Part shown: piece by piece, positions 13,336-26,495 of the stretch
Numbering within the stretch: the first letter of the stretch is position 1
Layout: every line of letters starts with the position of its first letter
NCBI GenBank assembly: GCA_021464245.1
Contig: JADCRB010000007.1
Span: forward strand, 6,819,855 to 6,883,854
Origin: Carallia brachiata
Lineage: Eukaryota; Streptophyta; Magnoliopsida; Malpighiales; Rhizophoraceae
Direction: 5' to 3'
Length of the DNA stretch: 64,000 nucleotides
Notes under the pieces: model-generated
The model's database searches: none
The model's input: only the letters and a program-made list of their open reading frames with translations
What the model was told of the DNA's origin: nothing
Made by a program: the position numbers and the translations under genes

Positions 13336-13597
13336 ATCATCACCTCTTGTCTATCGCCTGCAGTAAGGTATTGACAAATTATTAATGTGCTTTTTCTTCT
13401 TGGTTCCTATAGTTTCTTGTTTCTCCATTGGGGCAGGGTTTTTTTTTCTTTGAGCATTCGAAAATGTCTATCACCTCTTGTCTATCGCCCGCAGTAAGGT
13501 ATTGACAAGTTATTAATGTGCTTTTTCTTCTTGGTTCCTATAGTTTCTTGTTTCTCCATTGGCGCAGGGTTTTTTTTTCTTTGAGCATTTGAAAATG
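13336..13597. repeat. 131-bp tandem duplication (2 units)
   Basis: Units 13336-13466 and 13467-13597 are adjacent and differ at about four visible positions (for example TATCGCCTGC versus TATCGCCCGC). Each runs from TATCACCTCTTG through a T9-like run to TTTGAGCATT.GAAAATG. The high identity points to a recent local duplication. No coding capacity is seen. Confidence 0.9.
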
Positions 13598-15140
13598 GTT
13601 CGTGCTCTAGAACAAGAACAAGAAAGTTATAGGCCCCAGGTCCAGGTTAAGCAAAGATGAAGCTGGGTCTGCTCACCTGGTTAATGATACAAAAACTCAG
13701 GCTAGTCCATTTTCAATGTTCAATAGATGTTTGGCATATATAACAGAACATAATCATATCCACTATAGGATAGGAGTAAAACTGCCAATGTTTTAGCAAA
13801 GGAATGTAAAACGTGGAAAATGGTATTTAGGTTTGGAAAAATTGCCATACAATTAATTTTCTTTTTGCTCTCTCACCTTTTACAGGTTTCTCAAAATTGG
13901 AGTAAAAGCTATGAAGAAAAATTCTCTCTCGCACGAGCCGTGTAGTTCTTCGCTGAAGAAGTAGGCAGCAAAACGCCATCAGATCGAGTTTTACCGGACA
14001 AGAAAATCCCATATTAGCAGAAGAGTCCGATTACGTGGACACGGAGAAGAAGACGTAGAAAAAACGATAAAATTTTTTTGTACAACTAATTGACTTATTT
14101 GTACAATAAGACGCTTAAATTTTACAACAAAAAATAAATAAAAAATTACTTTAAAATTTTATTATAATAATTCAATATCTTATTATACAAAAAACTTATC
14201 TAATTGCAAAAAAAAAAATTTCCACCTACTTCACGTCCTCAGTTTTCCGTTCACCTATATTTGCCATTAGCGGAAACACTTCTAAGGCATACATCCAAAA
14301 AAGTAAAAACAATTTCTTGAAAATTTCTATTTTCCGGAAAGTTCTTAAATAGCATGCTCATCTCCAGTTCATATTCGTGAAACGACCATCATACCTGTGA
14401 TCCCAGAAAGTTCTCTTTTCAGGTGAAGCGAAAACTTTTACTAATTCTCCATAATTAATTAATGAACTCAGGTGCATGTACCGAGTTTTTGTTCAGTACA
14501 TGTACCGAAGTTAATATAAAATTATTATTATTATATAATATAAAATTAAAACTTAAATATAAATAAATATTATTCTAAAATTTAAAGTGTAATTACAAAT
14601 AATTTATCTTTAAAAAATTCTTTAAAAATACTTTTTGCCCGGCAGCCCGATCATTTCAGTTAATTATCATTTCTCACAACTTTCCAATATAACAAGAATT
14701 TTACCTCCAAATTCCACAAAAAAATTTCAATTTTAAGAGGTCAGTCTTCTCCACACCCCCCCCCCCCCACCCCCCAAAAAACTTTCACTCGGCCTTAGCA
14801 AGAAACAAGATAGCACATCGAACAAAGGTATCTGGTAAAAGAACCCGAGTTTATGTTCAATATACATGTTTACCAAAAAAGAATATTCGATTTACACTAT
14901 CAGCTTCTAAAGAAAAAAAATTAAAAATGCAAAAAACATACGTATAATTATGTCAAGAAAATAAAACTCTATCCCACTTAAATAATTTTCATGTATGCCC
15001 ACCGTCCTGTTGATCCCCAACGAATTGGGGAAAGGTGATCTACAAGAAAACCAAGGAAAAAGCTAATTAGCATGACGGCAACAGATCAAACATATCAAAC
15101 CATTTCTTTTTTTCAAGCATGTCACTGATAGTCCTAGCAG
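13598..15140. other. Intergenic, AT-rich
   Basis: No gene is seen. 14040-14620 is strongly AT-rich with ATTATTATTAT-type runs. A C-rich run at about 14754-14775 is notable. The right end (about 15000-15140) is probably the 3' untranslated region of the minus-strand gene that ends at 15141. Confidence 0.5.
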
Positions 15141-18100
15141 TTAACTAAATGGAAGGCACTGGATAGATTTGGCAATCACTGGAAAAGGTCCAGGAAGAGA
15201 GAGGGCAATTAGACAAACCAAACCCAAAGCATCTGCTGCACTTCTGTGACACTCTTCCTTGCAAACGGTGACAAACATGTTCATCAAAAATTCCCTCTGC
15301 TCCACTTTCAAGTGCTTCGATAGGCCTCGAGCCACCATCTCCATTTCAGGCTGCAGAACCACATCAATCATTACGTCAGGGCATAAACTGGTAATAATGA
15401 TGATAATTTTCAAACTATAACTGCACGCACAAGTCTTTACTCCTATAATACACCAATATTAAATGAGATGAAGCTTGAAAGTTTCATGCACATCAGAGAG
15501 TCATTCAATCTGCTTGGAAGTGAGGGGATATCAATCAGATAAAATCTGTAACAATAAAGGGAAATAAAACTCATAAAGGATAGTTATGGAGAAAAGACTG
15601 AACTTACATAGTCAGGCTCGGAAAGAAGAAAAATAAAAAAAACTCAACATATTCAATCTTAACTTATATAGTCAGGCTTGGAAAGAAGAAAGATAACGGA
15701 GAAAAAGAAAAAACATACAGAGGACTCCTCTGGAGGAAATGTGCTGAGGATAGGGCATATTTTTGACAATTCCACCAGTGCTTCGGGGTGCCTACCTTGA
15801 ACTTCCAAAGCCTGCAATCAATAAATCATTTGAGCATCAACAATTTAGGAAGCAAAAGACACATTGATTCCCATCACTAATTACCATCAAATCTCAAAAT
15901 CTGCTGAAACCTATGCTTATTATAAGTGAAAATCATATATTAACCAAACACTAAATAAATCAAGAGCAGGTAATATTTTCTCTGTCCTAGAAAGTGTTCA
16001 TCACCCTCACACTTCTTCTGGAATCAGATTTTTATGATGGCCGATTTCAGCCACAAGGGCTTTATTTTAAACATTCTTTTGGTTGAGGATAAAAATTTTA
16101 AAAGAATATAGCTTTTTAACAGGTAATAACAGGACCTATATGCAAAATTTCGGGAGTAAAAAGGATTCAACTGAACCATGGTTTAGTTTAGGGGCTGCAT
16201 AGAACATCTATGCAACCCAAGTTGAGAACTCCTCTTTTTTTCCTGCATCGAACAGGGAAAAGAGCCAAGAAGCCCTCAGCATCACTTGCTAGGCTTGCAA
16301 ATTCTTGTTTCACCCAATTGCCGGTTCCCTTCTTTTTTTTTTTTTTTTCCAATACATTCCTTTTGTAGCATATCAATGTTGAAAATATGAAGCTGTTTCT
16401 AGTGCCTGCAATCCTTTTTCTGATCCATGCATATCCACTTGCTTCAGTATCTCTTTGAGTTTTTATTTATTAGAAATCTCAATAAACTTATAGACATAAT
16501 AAGCAAAATATACCCACAGCTATAACAAGACCAGTCTCAGGTGAGATTTAATGAGATCCTTTTAGGTATAACATGTACGGCAGAAGAACCATCAATCCTG
16601 ACTAAAATCCTTTTCATTGGATTTTTCCAGTTCTGTCAATGCCTTTAAGACATTCCAAAGAGAAAAAGGAAAAAAGGGGGGGGGGGGGGGGAAGACGAGA
16701 GAGAGAGAGAGGACATTTACATCCCGACAGTTCAGCAAAGATATAAACGCTGTGTTGACCACAGTAAGTGAATACTGTTATTATAATAATATGAGCACAC
16801 ATAACAAATCATTTGGATGAACAGGAATAAAGTCAGCAAGTTACCCATGCTTGCAAGAAACATGAACGAGTACGTGCAGCAACAGCTGCCAACACCATTC
16901 TTGCTGCACGAACATTCTCGAGGCCAATGTTTTCAGCAAGCCCAGCCACAAATTGTTGAGCATCTTCACCATCGATCTGAACAATGGCAGAATAACTTGG
17001 GGCCCTGCAAGCTTGCAAAAAAGGTTACACTGTAGGAAAGAAAAAGAAATCAAAGAAAGTCCACAAACTAGCAATTGCAAGCAAACTGAAATGATAGACC
17101 TGCTGCAAACATTTAGAACGAGGTCAATTGATGCACGGTAAAAGGCATCCCTTGTATTTGTTGTGTCAAAGGTGACCTGCACTCCAGATGTCCTGCATAT
17201 TCGACGTAACTGCTCACACATTTAGGCAAGGAAAAGTCCATTGCATGTCAAAAACAGCTTATGCAACGTAAACTGCAGTTTAACAAATAAAGGAATCCTC
17301 TCAGATCAGTACCAGAAAATTATTCAAATGGATGTACACAGAAAGGATAGAAAAAGAAATGTGCACTTGATCTTGAAGGAACTGGAACCATTTTACTGAC
17401 TCAAGTTAACAGGTTATAAAATTACAGCGAGGCCACCCATTCCCTCAAAATTCAGTCAAACAAACAGAAAGGAAAATTGCAAAAGTGTACAGAACAATTC
17501 AGGAAAAAGTTCTAGCCAAGAGGGGTTATGCGTGCCATGAACATGACAACATTAAAATAAGCAAATCACCCACCATTGAACAGAAAACAAAGAAACACAG
17601 TAAGTCAAGATATGAGCATGTGTAAACTGTAAAAGATGGGGAAAAAAATTCCATAGATAAAAAGAAACTGCCCCAGCATGGTAAATAATGCAAAACCGTT
17701 CACTACTGTAGCAATAAAAAAAAAGTACTCAAAGGTTCACAAAAGCACTAACTTGAATTATGTCACTGTCCATGGTATCCTTTCCGCTTGTCCTGTTGTC
17801 AGTTATTTCTGCGAATCAAACAGGTAAACTGCAAGTTTAATAAAACTGAACACAACAATCATTGAAATTTTATAAATGAGCAGTCTTCTACCTACAAGAT
17901 TGACACATTAAAGCAACAAAACATGACCAAACTGACCTAAGAAGAACTAATAAAGATCACAGACATAGCAGAAAACAGGTAATAATTGCAAATCATGTTG
18001 CATCTGGACGAAGAAGGGACAATTTTTCATTTGAAATGGGAGAGTGGAATGGCAACAAGCACAGTTCTCATGTTTTGTTCCTAGTCATGCCAACGATTAT

Positions 18101-19131
18101 CCAAGCTGCGTAGATGCCAGCTTTCTATATCCGGCTCTAGGATCTATCTGAAGCCCAAAACTGAAATTGCAAAAATTGTCAGGCCATGGAACATGCCATC
18201 TTAGCAATGGCTGCAAGATTCTAAGTCATAACTTATAACTACACAGACTTGGATAACTCAACCACATGACGAATCTTAAATGCAATTTGAGTAGAAAAGT
18301 CACGGAAGGACGCTACCTCGGATCAACCTGTTGGCCTCCCTCTGATACACCTGCCGATCCACAACCAAGTCCAGTTCAGCTGGCACCAATTCTGGCCACC
18401 ATTTCGGCAACTTGGCTTCACTTCGGCCACGATAAGTCCTCCAATCATCTTTACGTAAACTGGACCCAAAAACCTGATCGATCGACCATAACGGATTATC
18501 CGAAACCCTAAAGTAATCATTACTCTTAATCTTCCTCTTGACATCTCCTCTCTCATTCGCTCTCCTCGCAACAACCACCTCCTTACCTCCAAGACTCCGG
18601 TCTCTACGGACCACAACATGAACGTCACGGTCCCCAAACGCCAATTTACGCTTAATTCTTAAACCTAAATTCACCAAAAACCTAAACACAGAAATCAAAA
18701 CAAGTCCATAAACGAACACACCTCCCATGAACCAGCGTCGATTCGCGGCACGAAAACACGATCCTATTGTTGTGATCGACGGTGACTAGGGTTTTCAAGT
18801 CAGAGAAAGCCTCGTCGGCGGAAGAAACGAGTCGGCGGAATCTGGATGAAGCCAGTAACGACATTTGATTAACGTCGAGGACTAGTCTGAAGCTTTTGTT
18901 AACACTTGTAACATCATCGGAACCGATGGTTTTGGTTGTGGTGGTGGTGGTGGAACTGTAATTGAACTTCTTGTCTAGGTCGGTCCGCCGGGGACGGCGA
19001 GATGAACGGCGGCGTTTGACGGAGAAGGAGCTGCGGGGGTATTTGAGAGGCCATTTGGCGGCGAATAGGTGTTGTAACGATAACGGAGGAGGAGAAGAAG
19101 AGAATGCGAGCGCTTTAATGGAAGAGTTCAT
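15141..19131 (-). CDS. Unnamed plant protein, probably plastid-targeted, with one membrane segment; frame broken in exon 1
   Basis: Six exons on the minus strand: 19131-18317, 17808-17753, 17209-17100, 17004-16845, 15811-15719 and 15350-15141, all with GT-AG borders. The start ATG at 19131 opens a Ser/Arg-rich N-terminus typical of a plastid transit peptide. A hydrophobic stretch (VFVYGLVLISVFRFLVNLGL, about residues 136-155) follows, then a basic region and soluble domains, including NIGLENVRAARMVLAAVAA and a C-terminal helical part. I do not recognise a named family. The exon 1 frame stops at 18682 unless one base is skipped between about 18722 and 18739. With that skip the six exons total 1443 nt, a clean 480 codons plus stop, and every splice phase closes. 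So either the assembly has a one-base insertion there or this allele is truncated. Confidence 0.72.
15601..15720. repeat. 60-bp imperfect tandem duplication in an intron
   Basis: AACTTACATAGTCAGGCT at about 15601 recurs as AACTTATATAGTCAGGCT at about 15660, each followed by GGAAAGAAGAAA.ATAA. It lies in the last intron of the minus-strand gene, just beside the donor of the 15811-15719 exon. Confidence 0.7.
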
Positions 19132-20588
19132 ATTTTAGTTGCCCTTGACTCTCCAGTCCGCCCAAAACATTGGTAAATAGGTATAAAAAGAAACGGAAAT
19201 TGTTTATGAGCATATACATGTGGAAGACTGCAGTTATATGTGTCTGATTTGTATAATAAAAATTATATTTTGTATAATAATAATAATAATAATAAATAAT
19301 ATTAAATAGTAATATTATTTTTTTATTTTATATTTTTTAAATAATTTACATTAAAAAAAATCGTGATTGCATAAATTATGTGTACGTTGACAGAATTTGT
19401 CCAAAGGCGTTTGCCTACGTAACAGCCTCGAAAAGAAATAATTCGATTGGAATTTTCGCTGTTTCAACGTCTGTCCGACTGGTCGGCCACCCAGACTCTG
19501 ATTACAACTCGTCCTAACCCGACCCAGGTATCCCGTCCGCCCAATTTCTAGCACCGGAGTTGGGCGGCCAAAATGATCCGCCCAATTTCTGGTTCCAGCC
19601 GGGGGCTGCCGCTGGCCGAAATGATCTGAAGTAATTCGAAATGACTCAAATTCAAAATGATTTCGTTCTGACACCTCTTGCTTACCCTAAAAACTCTTCT
19701 TTGTAAAAGAAATGTAACATTTTATATTTGATTCCCAATTTTCAATTTACAAGTATCCCGATGTTCAAAGAGTCCCAATGTTACATTACATATTTAAAAT
19801 GCTTGACGCTTCAAATAGAGGAGTTAACTCACTTCTTGTGGTTTTAATTGCAATTTTTCAACCTTTCGGGTATCGGTGTTCAAATTTTTTTTTTTGGGTT
19901 GAAAATTTTCTCTGCATTTGTTGAATCTATCAAACGAAAAATCATCAAATTATTCCCTCCAATTGCGACATGAAATGTTCAGAATGTCTCATACATATAA
20001 ATACGCTGCTCGGTATGAACAGAATGAAAGAGGCAGCTCCTCGCTTTCAGAGCATACTTTCATATCTGAGCTCTAAATACAATAAAGGATCCAAAAATTG
20101 AAAAAACAAAAGAAAAAAAGAAAAAAGAAGGGAAAAATTATCTCAACTGATCTAAGGGAAAGAACACAAGTAACACCAACTGGCATGCTAAGAAAGCGGG
20201 CAAGAACCTAAGCAAGAACCAGTCACCCAGCAGACCATGTTTGCTGATTGCTCATTCTCCCGCAGAGAATACTGCACCCAAGGTGACTTGGGTGGTCATG
20301 TGTGTCGTCAAGGCTCAGCATCCAAACTGGTGAATTAACCTCGTGCAAAAAGATTCCGCCAAATGATATTTTATTTTGTGATTGTTGGACAATAGACTTA
20401 TCACCGGTATGGTCCAGTAAGTCCAGTCAAAAGAATTCCTTCCAAAGCAAATTCCTGACAGAATTTACAACACCATGGGATCAACATTTGGTGGCAAGTA
20501 AGAAACCTTATGGTCCAATGACAAGGAGTAATAAATGTGAATCATCATTATGTCGCACCTTTCTTGTGTAAGCTAATCTACAAAAACT
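19132..20588. other. Intergenic: promoter side of the 15-19 kb gene and 3' side of the transporter gene
   Basis: No supported gene. 19240-19370 is AT-rich with an AAT run. A minus-strand open stretch at 19351-19674 shows no family features and is treated as chance. 20000-20588 is likely the 3' untranslated region of the transporter gene. Confidence 0.5.
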
Positions 20589-23500
20589 CTAGGTGGGAAG
20601 TAGAGGCTGTCTCTCATCATGTCCCACATGATGACTAGTCTGAAGAGACAAAGAAAACATATCAGCATTAGTAGTATACTCAGAAAGATGGAACAAAATA
20701 GGATATTCAAAGTTTTCCACCTCTTCATTTGCTCCTGCAGCCATATTTATGAACGACTCTTTGGACCTGAACAGGAAAGCAGATGCTTAGGTTCCAGTGA
20801 CGAACATAAGCAGGAGTGAGATGCCGAATCAAGCAACCTACCCGTGATTTAATCTAATATATGCAAATAGTAAGACAGCTTACCTGTGGCTATCCTGAAC
20901 ATCCGTAGTTCCATCATGCCATTCTGCTGTTCATCTCTGACTTTTGAGAGCGGTGAGAAAAACTGAAACGTCACAGAAGCAAAATAAAAAATAAAAAAAC
21001 AGTGCTTTAATTATTGTTTGTCGCAATTTTTTTTCTTAATCTAAATGAACCATCTGAAAAGGTCAATGGGCCATCCCTTCATAATTACCTGGTGCATCGA
21101 GATGAACACAATTGAGATTCCTAACATAAAATTGATGGTCAAAGTGTGGCCAAACAGCGCAGCAGATGCAATGCCAGTGAAGATTGTGGCAATTGTTGAA
21201 GAATACTTCTTAAGAATTGTATCTGAACACCGCAACAAATCAAACGATCCACATAAGGCACAAAAATTTTTACCATGTAGTTCATTGCAGCATACATTAA
21301 AGAGAAATTCTACCAGTATCCTTTTAGCAATTCTAGTATCAAGTGTGTCCTCTGCAATGTTTCATGCAAAGACATTACATATAAAAACATCACAATCTGA
21401 CCTGCATATTTGAAGAAAAACGAGGACAAGATTCCTTGGGCTGCATTGTTAAAAATTAAGAGTATTGTAGCTTTTGAATGTCCTTCTAAGATGTTGAAGC
21501 TGCTGGGACCTGCAACATTCAATATGCAGACTATCACACCACAACTTTGAAGTCTGGCAGCATCAGCCACAAAAAGCAACACAGTTTTGAGCATTTCATT
21601 AATGTAAAATGTGTGTGTTAAAAGGGCCGTGGGGTCTGAGAAAGAGTCAGATGTACACCATTGGCCAACATAAATTGTGAGGTAATTTGTTAAACACCTT
21701 CTGAGTTAATGTGATCCAAATGAGGTTCTCGAACAAATTGGAAGCCACTGGCCAACATAAGGTACATGATCAAAACAGAATACATCAAAAGTTATTCTAA
21801 TTTCTTATCAGCGTCTGAAGGAGATTTGGGCAGTCTAAAACTCCTGGAAATCTGTTTCAGGACACAAAATCTATATCTAACTGCTGAATGCAGCTTGCAA
21901 CTAATATATGAATATCTCAGTTGTTTTCCTTGCTACTCTTGGAATATATGTCTGTAGCAACTACAAATATATATACACCCACCTATAACTAGACACACAC
22001 TCACAATGTATATGCATGCATAAATCAGGCAATCAAAACATTTTGGAAAAACAAGTTATATAAAAGACATACCCCTTCTAGAGTGTGTCCAATTACAAAC
22101 AACTCAGTACTGCACAAAGAAACATTCAATAAAAATACAGAGTACAATGCGCGCTATATCATATTATTTTTAGCCACAAAAGGATTCATATCAGCGTGCA
22201 AATGCACGCACACACAAATGTGTGCACATGCATAAACCAAGCACCAAAACACTTTGGAAGACCAAATTATAAAAGATACACCCTTTCTAGAGGGAGTCCA
22301 ATTACAAAGAATTCAGTAGTGCACAAAGAAACGTTCAATAAAAATACAGAGTACAAAGCACGCCGTACCAAATTATTTTAGCTACAAAAGGACTCAAATC
22401 AGCACGATTAATGCATTCTTCTCAATGCACTCATGGCTTCATTAAGTAATCAGGTAACGGAATAGATTTGCATACCTTTGATAATGGCAGTTGCCAGGAT
22501 TGCTATAAAATTGAATATAGCACCATAGCCGTATAAAAATAAGTTCTGGTAGCCAAAAGACAACAAAATTAGGATAACTGGTAAAAAGTTCCCTTTGATA
22601 GCAAGTAATCCAAATTTTAAAAATCGAAGAACAGCAATTTATTAACTTTCTTTAGTAACCAGGATAAACTCAAGGTGGACTGACCCAAACATGATACAAT
22701 AATACCTTCTTGATCATAATATCAGCATCAAGAATAAAGAGAGGTTCAAATTTTTAGGTAGACCAAGTAACGGTTATACTAAATCAGAAAGCAACTAGTT
22801 CCCGATTCGATATAAAGGAGTTTAACCATATCACCTGAAGATATATGCTCGTGTCATATTGGCTCTTCAGGGCATACTCATTGTAGACAGAGGCCAGAGA
22901 TGGCACAGTTACCTGGAAAATTCCTAAAGTAAGCTTCAACAATTTGAAAATAAAAATGGCCAATTCTTAATTTCACCAAGACTAAATCTGCTTGCATAGG
23001 ATCATCAGGAAGGTAAAGAGCATAATTCATTGAGGTCACCAAGGATGCTTGAATTCACTTACAAAGATCAAAGTGTAGATATAAGCAACCGTTGCGACTG
23101 GAAGTCCCATAGCAGTCGCACCTTCAGGTAAAGAACGCAATTGGTTTACACTAATACCAATGAGCAACAACGCAAGAGCTTCCCACTGTTAAGAAAACAA
23201 CCAATCAAATTTTCAAAATGACATCAACGGTGCATAATAACAGGAAGACATGAAGAGTTGAAATTAACTTCCTCTCATACTAAGGCACTAAAATCTTGCA
23301 TGCTCAATAAGAATATGGAACTAACCTGAATTACAGAAAATCGGCGTCTCATTATCATTTTTAGCAAAACAGCAATTACCAAAACCTGCACGTGAAAAGC
23401 CAGGCATAAAATCCCATGATCGTTAGAATGCTGAGCATTTCTATACGAATCTTAGCACACTGCATCTCATTCTGGTTATTTTTCCATGTAATGTCGTCAA

Positions 23501-26495
23501 CAGATTGTACTAAAACAAGCCATTGCCTGACAAGGTGTTATGGTGTGCTTCTAGCACTCAGCATATATGATCATCATGCAAAAGAAAAGCAGTCAAATAT
23601 AAGAGGGAATTTAGACTACTGGAATTTCTCTTTTAGCAAATAAGGCTAGTTCCAACAAAGGTTCAACACAGTAGGCAAACAAAATGGCTTACTGGCACAA
23701 ATGAAAACAAGTTTAGTTCCAACAAAGAATTGCCACTCTAAGCACAACCTATCCACACCTGACATTCTTATTACACTTAACCTATGTCCAAAGGTTAAAA
23801 GGAGTGCAATACTGCTTTTCCAATTGTCGTCATGCCATGATGGCACTAATCTTGGCATTCAAAAAACATTACTACACTACTTTATCCCAACAATGAAATT
23901 GTTAGCATGCTTACTAGGTTCATTAATGTTTTCTATTTCACCCTGTAAGTAAATGCTGCTTGAAAGAAATTGGGAAAAGGGGGGTGTGTATAATTTCAAG
24001 TATTCAAAGTTGGAAATTGTTCATAAAATGTCTAAATTTTAGGACCTACTGCAAGGAAAATTCACATAAATTAGAACTTCAAAATTTCAAAGTGGGCAAC
24101 TAGATTTAAATCTTGTTGGAAAAAATAGTCATTTCATACTGAAGCAATATGAAAATATTAGAAGTTGACCAGATCTGAAAGCATTGCCAACTAGGAAAAA
24201 TATCCTAGAGCTAGGCAGCCATCTTACGGAACGAGCAAGCAATACCTCCAGGTTACAAACAAGAAATTTATGGTCGTTGAAATACCTTCAGATTGCTTAG
24301 CATTTTCACAGTTGCTGGATTGAAATATAGCTGCAAAATGTGCAATTGATGTTAATTTATTTTGTGCAAACATAAAAACACCCACTCTTAAGGTTGACTA
24401 CCAATAAGAAAAGTCATGAAAAACCACATACAGACACCTAAATATGAGTATGTCTTCCAGCAAGTCACCAACATTTTCATCCTAATCGAAGAGATTCAAG
24501 CATCTAGTTTCTCATTAAGTAATTTCCTTGCACTCATTCTAATAAGAGCACTGCTACAAGACGACAATTCAAAATTGATATTCCACACATGCAAGATAAG
24601 AGTCATTCTTGCAGTAAAAGCATATGAGGTATAGTACAAGAGTAATTATTTGTTATAAAAATGACAAGTGGCAGTCCAAAAACGAATCAGAATAAAATAG
24701 GTGTTTTAATTGCTTAAGCATGAATCCTTTCATTTTTTGCTGCCACAACTTCTACATTTAGTAACCTAAGCATGCATGAATGTGTTACATGTGTGCTATG
24801 CCAATTTTGAATTGTCATCTAGGACAACACCAAGCGTTTTCCCTCCAATAAATTGGTTAAACCAAAACTTTGGGGAGGGGAGAAGAGAACACAAGTTGAC
24901 GGGCATTTCAAAAGGATTATACCTGCATGATGAACTTCAAATAATTATTGATAGCATATAAAAAAGCTGGAACAGCAAGAAGAGCATTGTTACGAGCTGC
25001 CTGTGAAGAAGTGACAATAAATTGGTAAAATTAAATGCTGTCAAGTGTCAACTGATAGCCCATTAAAAGTGTTAGATATGGACACAGGTACCAAAGACAT
25101 ATTGAGGACAAAAGAAGTGATTTATTCCGCAAGTTATAGCATATAGGCATGATACTCCCATCTTCCTAATACATCATTTCCACTCAGAATATGTAGCCAA
25201 TAAAATGCAGCATCTGTAATGAAAAGAACAAGAAGAGGAAATTTTAGTACCTGTACAAACGTGGAAACTGAGAGAAGCGGCTTCTCTCCAATTTTTTGAC
25301 GTCTTGCCTGTAAAATTTACCACCTTACACCATTAGCAGGAACCTCTTGCACATGGAGAAAATAGCAACATGATATTTTGGAAGCTTTTCTAAATATCCT
25401 ATTGAACTGCAAAGCTCGTTGACTTTCTGACAACTGAACCTCTTCTTTTTTCCTACTTCTCCCTAGCCCTTTCTCTCTAAGTGCACACACAACAAGATAG
25501 TTTGTGGCAAATATCCGCAGTGAGGTTTTTCTTCTCATAAAACGCTGCAATCCTAGAATGTAGTGAGCTATTCCGTAAAAGTTCTTAGAAAAAGTACAGG
25601 CCATTGTAGTTAAGATTTTCTCCTTATTAGACATTTTTTCCACTTACAAAATACAAAGTCCAGTCCACATGTCATTATCTAATTATGTGGATTCAGAGCT
25701 CAGTTCACATATTATAGCTATCTGCAGTCCAACAAAATAAGGATCTTAGAAAAGAAAATTGGAGAAATCTTATTCTCTCGCATTTTTGAGTAAGTGGCAG
25801 ATTCACTACTCCTCTCTTCTCTCTTGCAGTTGGAAGCCCAAGACAACTTTCTACTACGTCAAGAAATGGGCAATTCGACTTATATAAGCCAATGGCAAAA
25901 GAAGAGTTTTGCAAAATTAATAAACAAACACCCATAGATTGGTGAATATGGGGAAAAAACAGTCAACTGCACCTGGAACAAAAGCATAACAATAGCAAAT
26001 AGAACTTTGGCTCCCTCTGTCAAGAAGTTAACACTGATTGGGCTAAATTTGAATCCCCCATCAACCTTTGACATATAAACCAACACAGGCTGCGAGTGAC
26101 GGAAATTGGAAATGTCAGGAGTCCACAAATTAAAAGCACTGCCAAAGAAATTATTTTCCTTGGAAAAGGAGACTTAAATCTCAAAAATCAAGATAAAGAA
26201 GTGAAAACGATAACATGAAAGTGACATGAAAAGCTTGCGTCAATCAAAGTCAATCAGCAAACCATACTCTAATCTAGTGCCCAAACCAATATGATGATTA
26301 ATGAAATTACGAACCACAATCAATCACCTGTAAACCAACTAGGATACAATCACCAACAACCAGGAAGAGGTTGAGGACCCGTTGTTTTGATGAAATCCTG
26401 CTCTTGTGCTGGTCATATGCCCTTGACACAGTTCTGGAACTCGGAGAAACCAATTTTGAATGACAAACACTGCATTCACGCATGCCGTTTTTCAT
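20589..26495 (-). CDS. Nucleotide-sugar transporter, CMP-sialic acid transporter 3-like
   Basis: Fourteen exons, minus strand: 26495-26328, 26089-25973, 25307-25251, 25000-24923, 24330-24286, 23385-23326, 23185-23063, 22912-22835, 22545-22476, 21509-21402, 21222-21089, 20962-20884, 20758-20721 and 20639-20589. Together they give 1206 nt, 401 residues, with all phases closing. The protein starts [20 protein letters not shown] with a short CxxC cytosolic N-terminus. Multiple membrane segments follow, with family signatures [74 protein letters not shown] and [19 protein letters not shown]. It ends [10 protein letters not shown]. This is the Golgi SLC35A-type family (Arabidopsis CSTLP group, At2g43240 from memory). 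Plants lack clear sialic acid use, so the natural substrate is uncertain. The last two exons are small, and the acceptor AAAG|AG at 20759 is chosen because the obvious CAG upstream would give a stop. Confidence 0.92.
21990..22402. repeat. About 209-bp imperfect tandem duplication in transporter intron
   Basis: Two adjacent units (about 21990-22195 and 22196-22402) share CATGCATAAA.CA.GCA, TTCTAGAG.G.GTCCAATTAC and AAAAATACAGAGTACAA at a spacing of 209 bases. It lies in the intron between exons 9 and 10 of the transporter. Divergence of perhaps 15-20 percent suggests an old event. Confidence 0.8.

Noticed and set aside
14754..14775. C-rich run as a structured element
   Set aside because: A simple homopolymer-type run with no supporting context.
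18300..18728. Separate 142-codon gene on the minus strand
   Set aside because: It continues exon 1 of the 15-19 kb gene after a one-base frame offset; phases of all later exons depend on it.
19351..19674. 107-codon minus-strand reading frame
   Set aside because: Irregular composition, no domain, no splice context; treated as chance.
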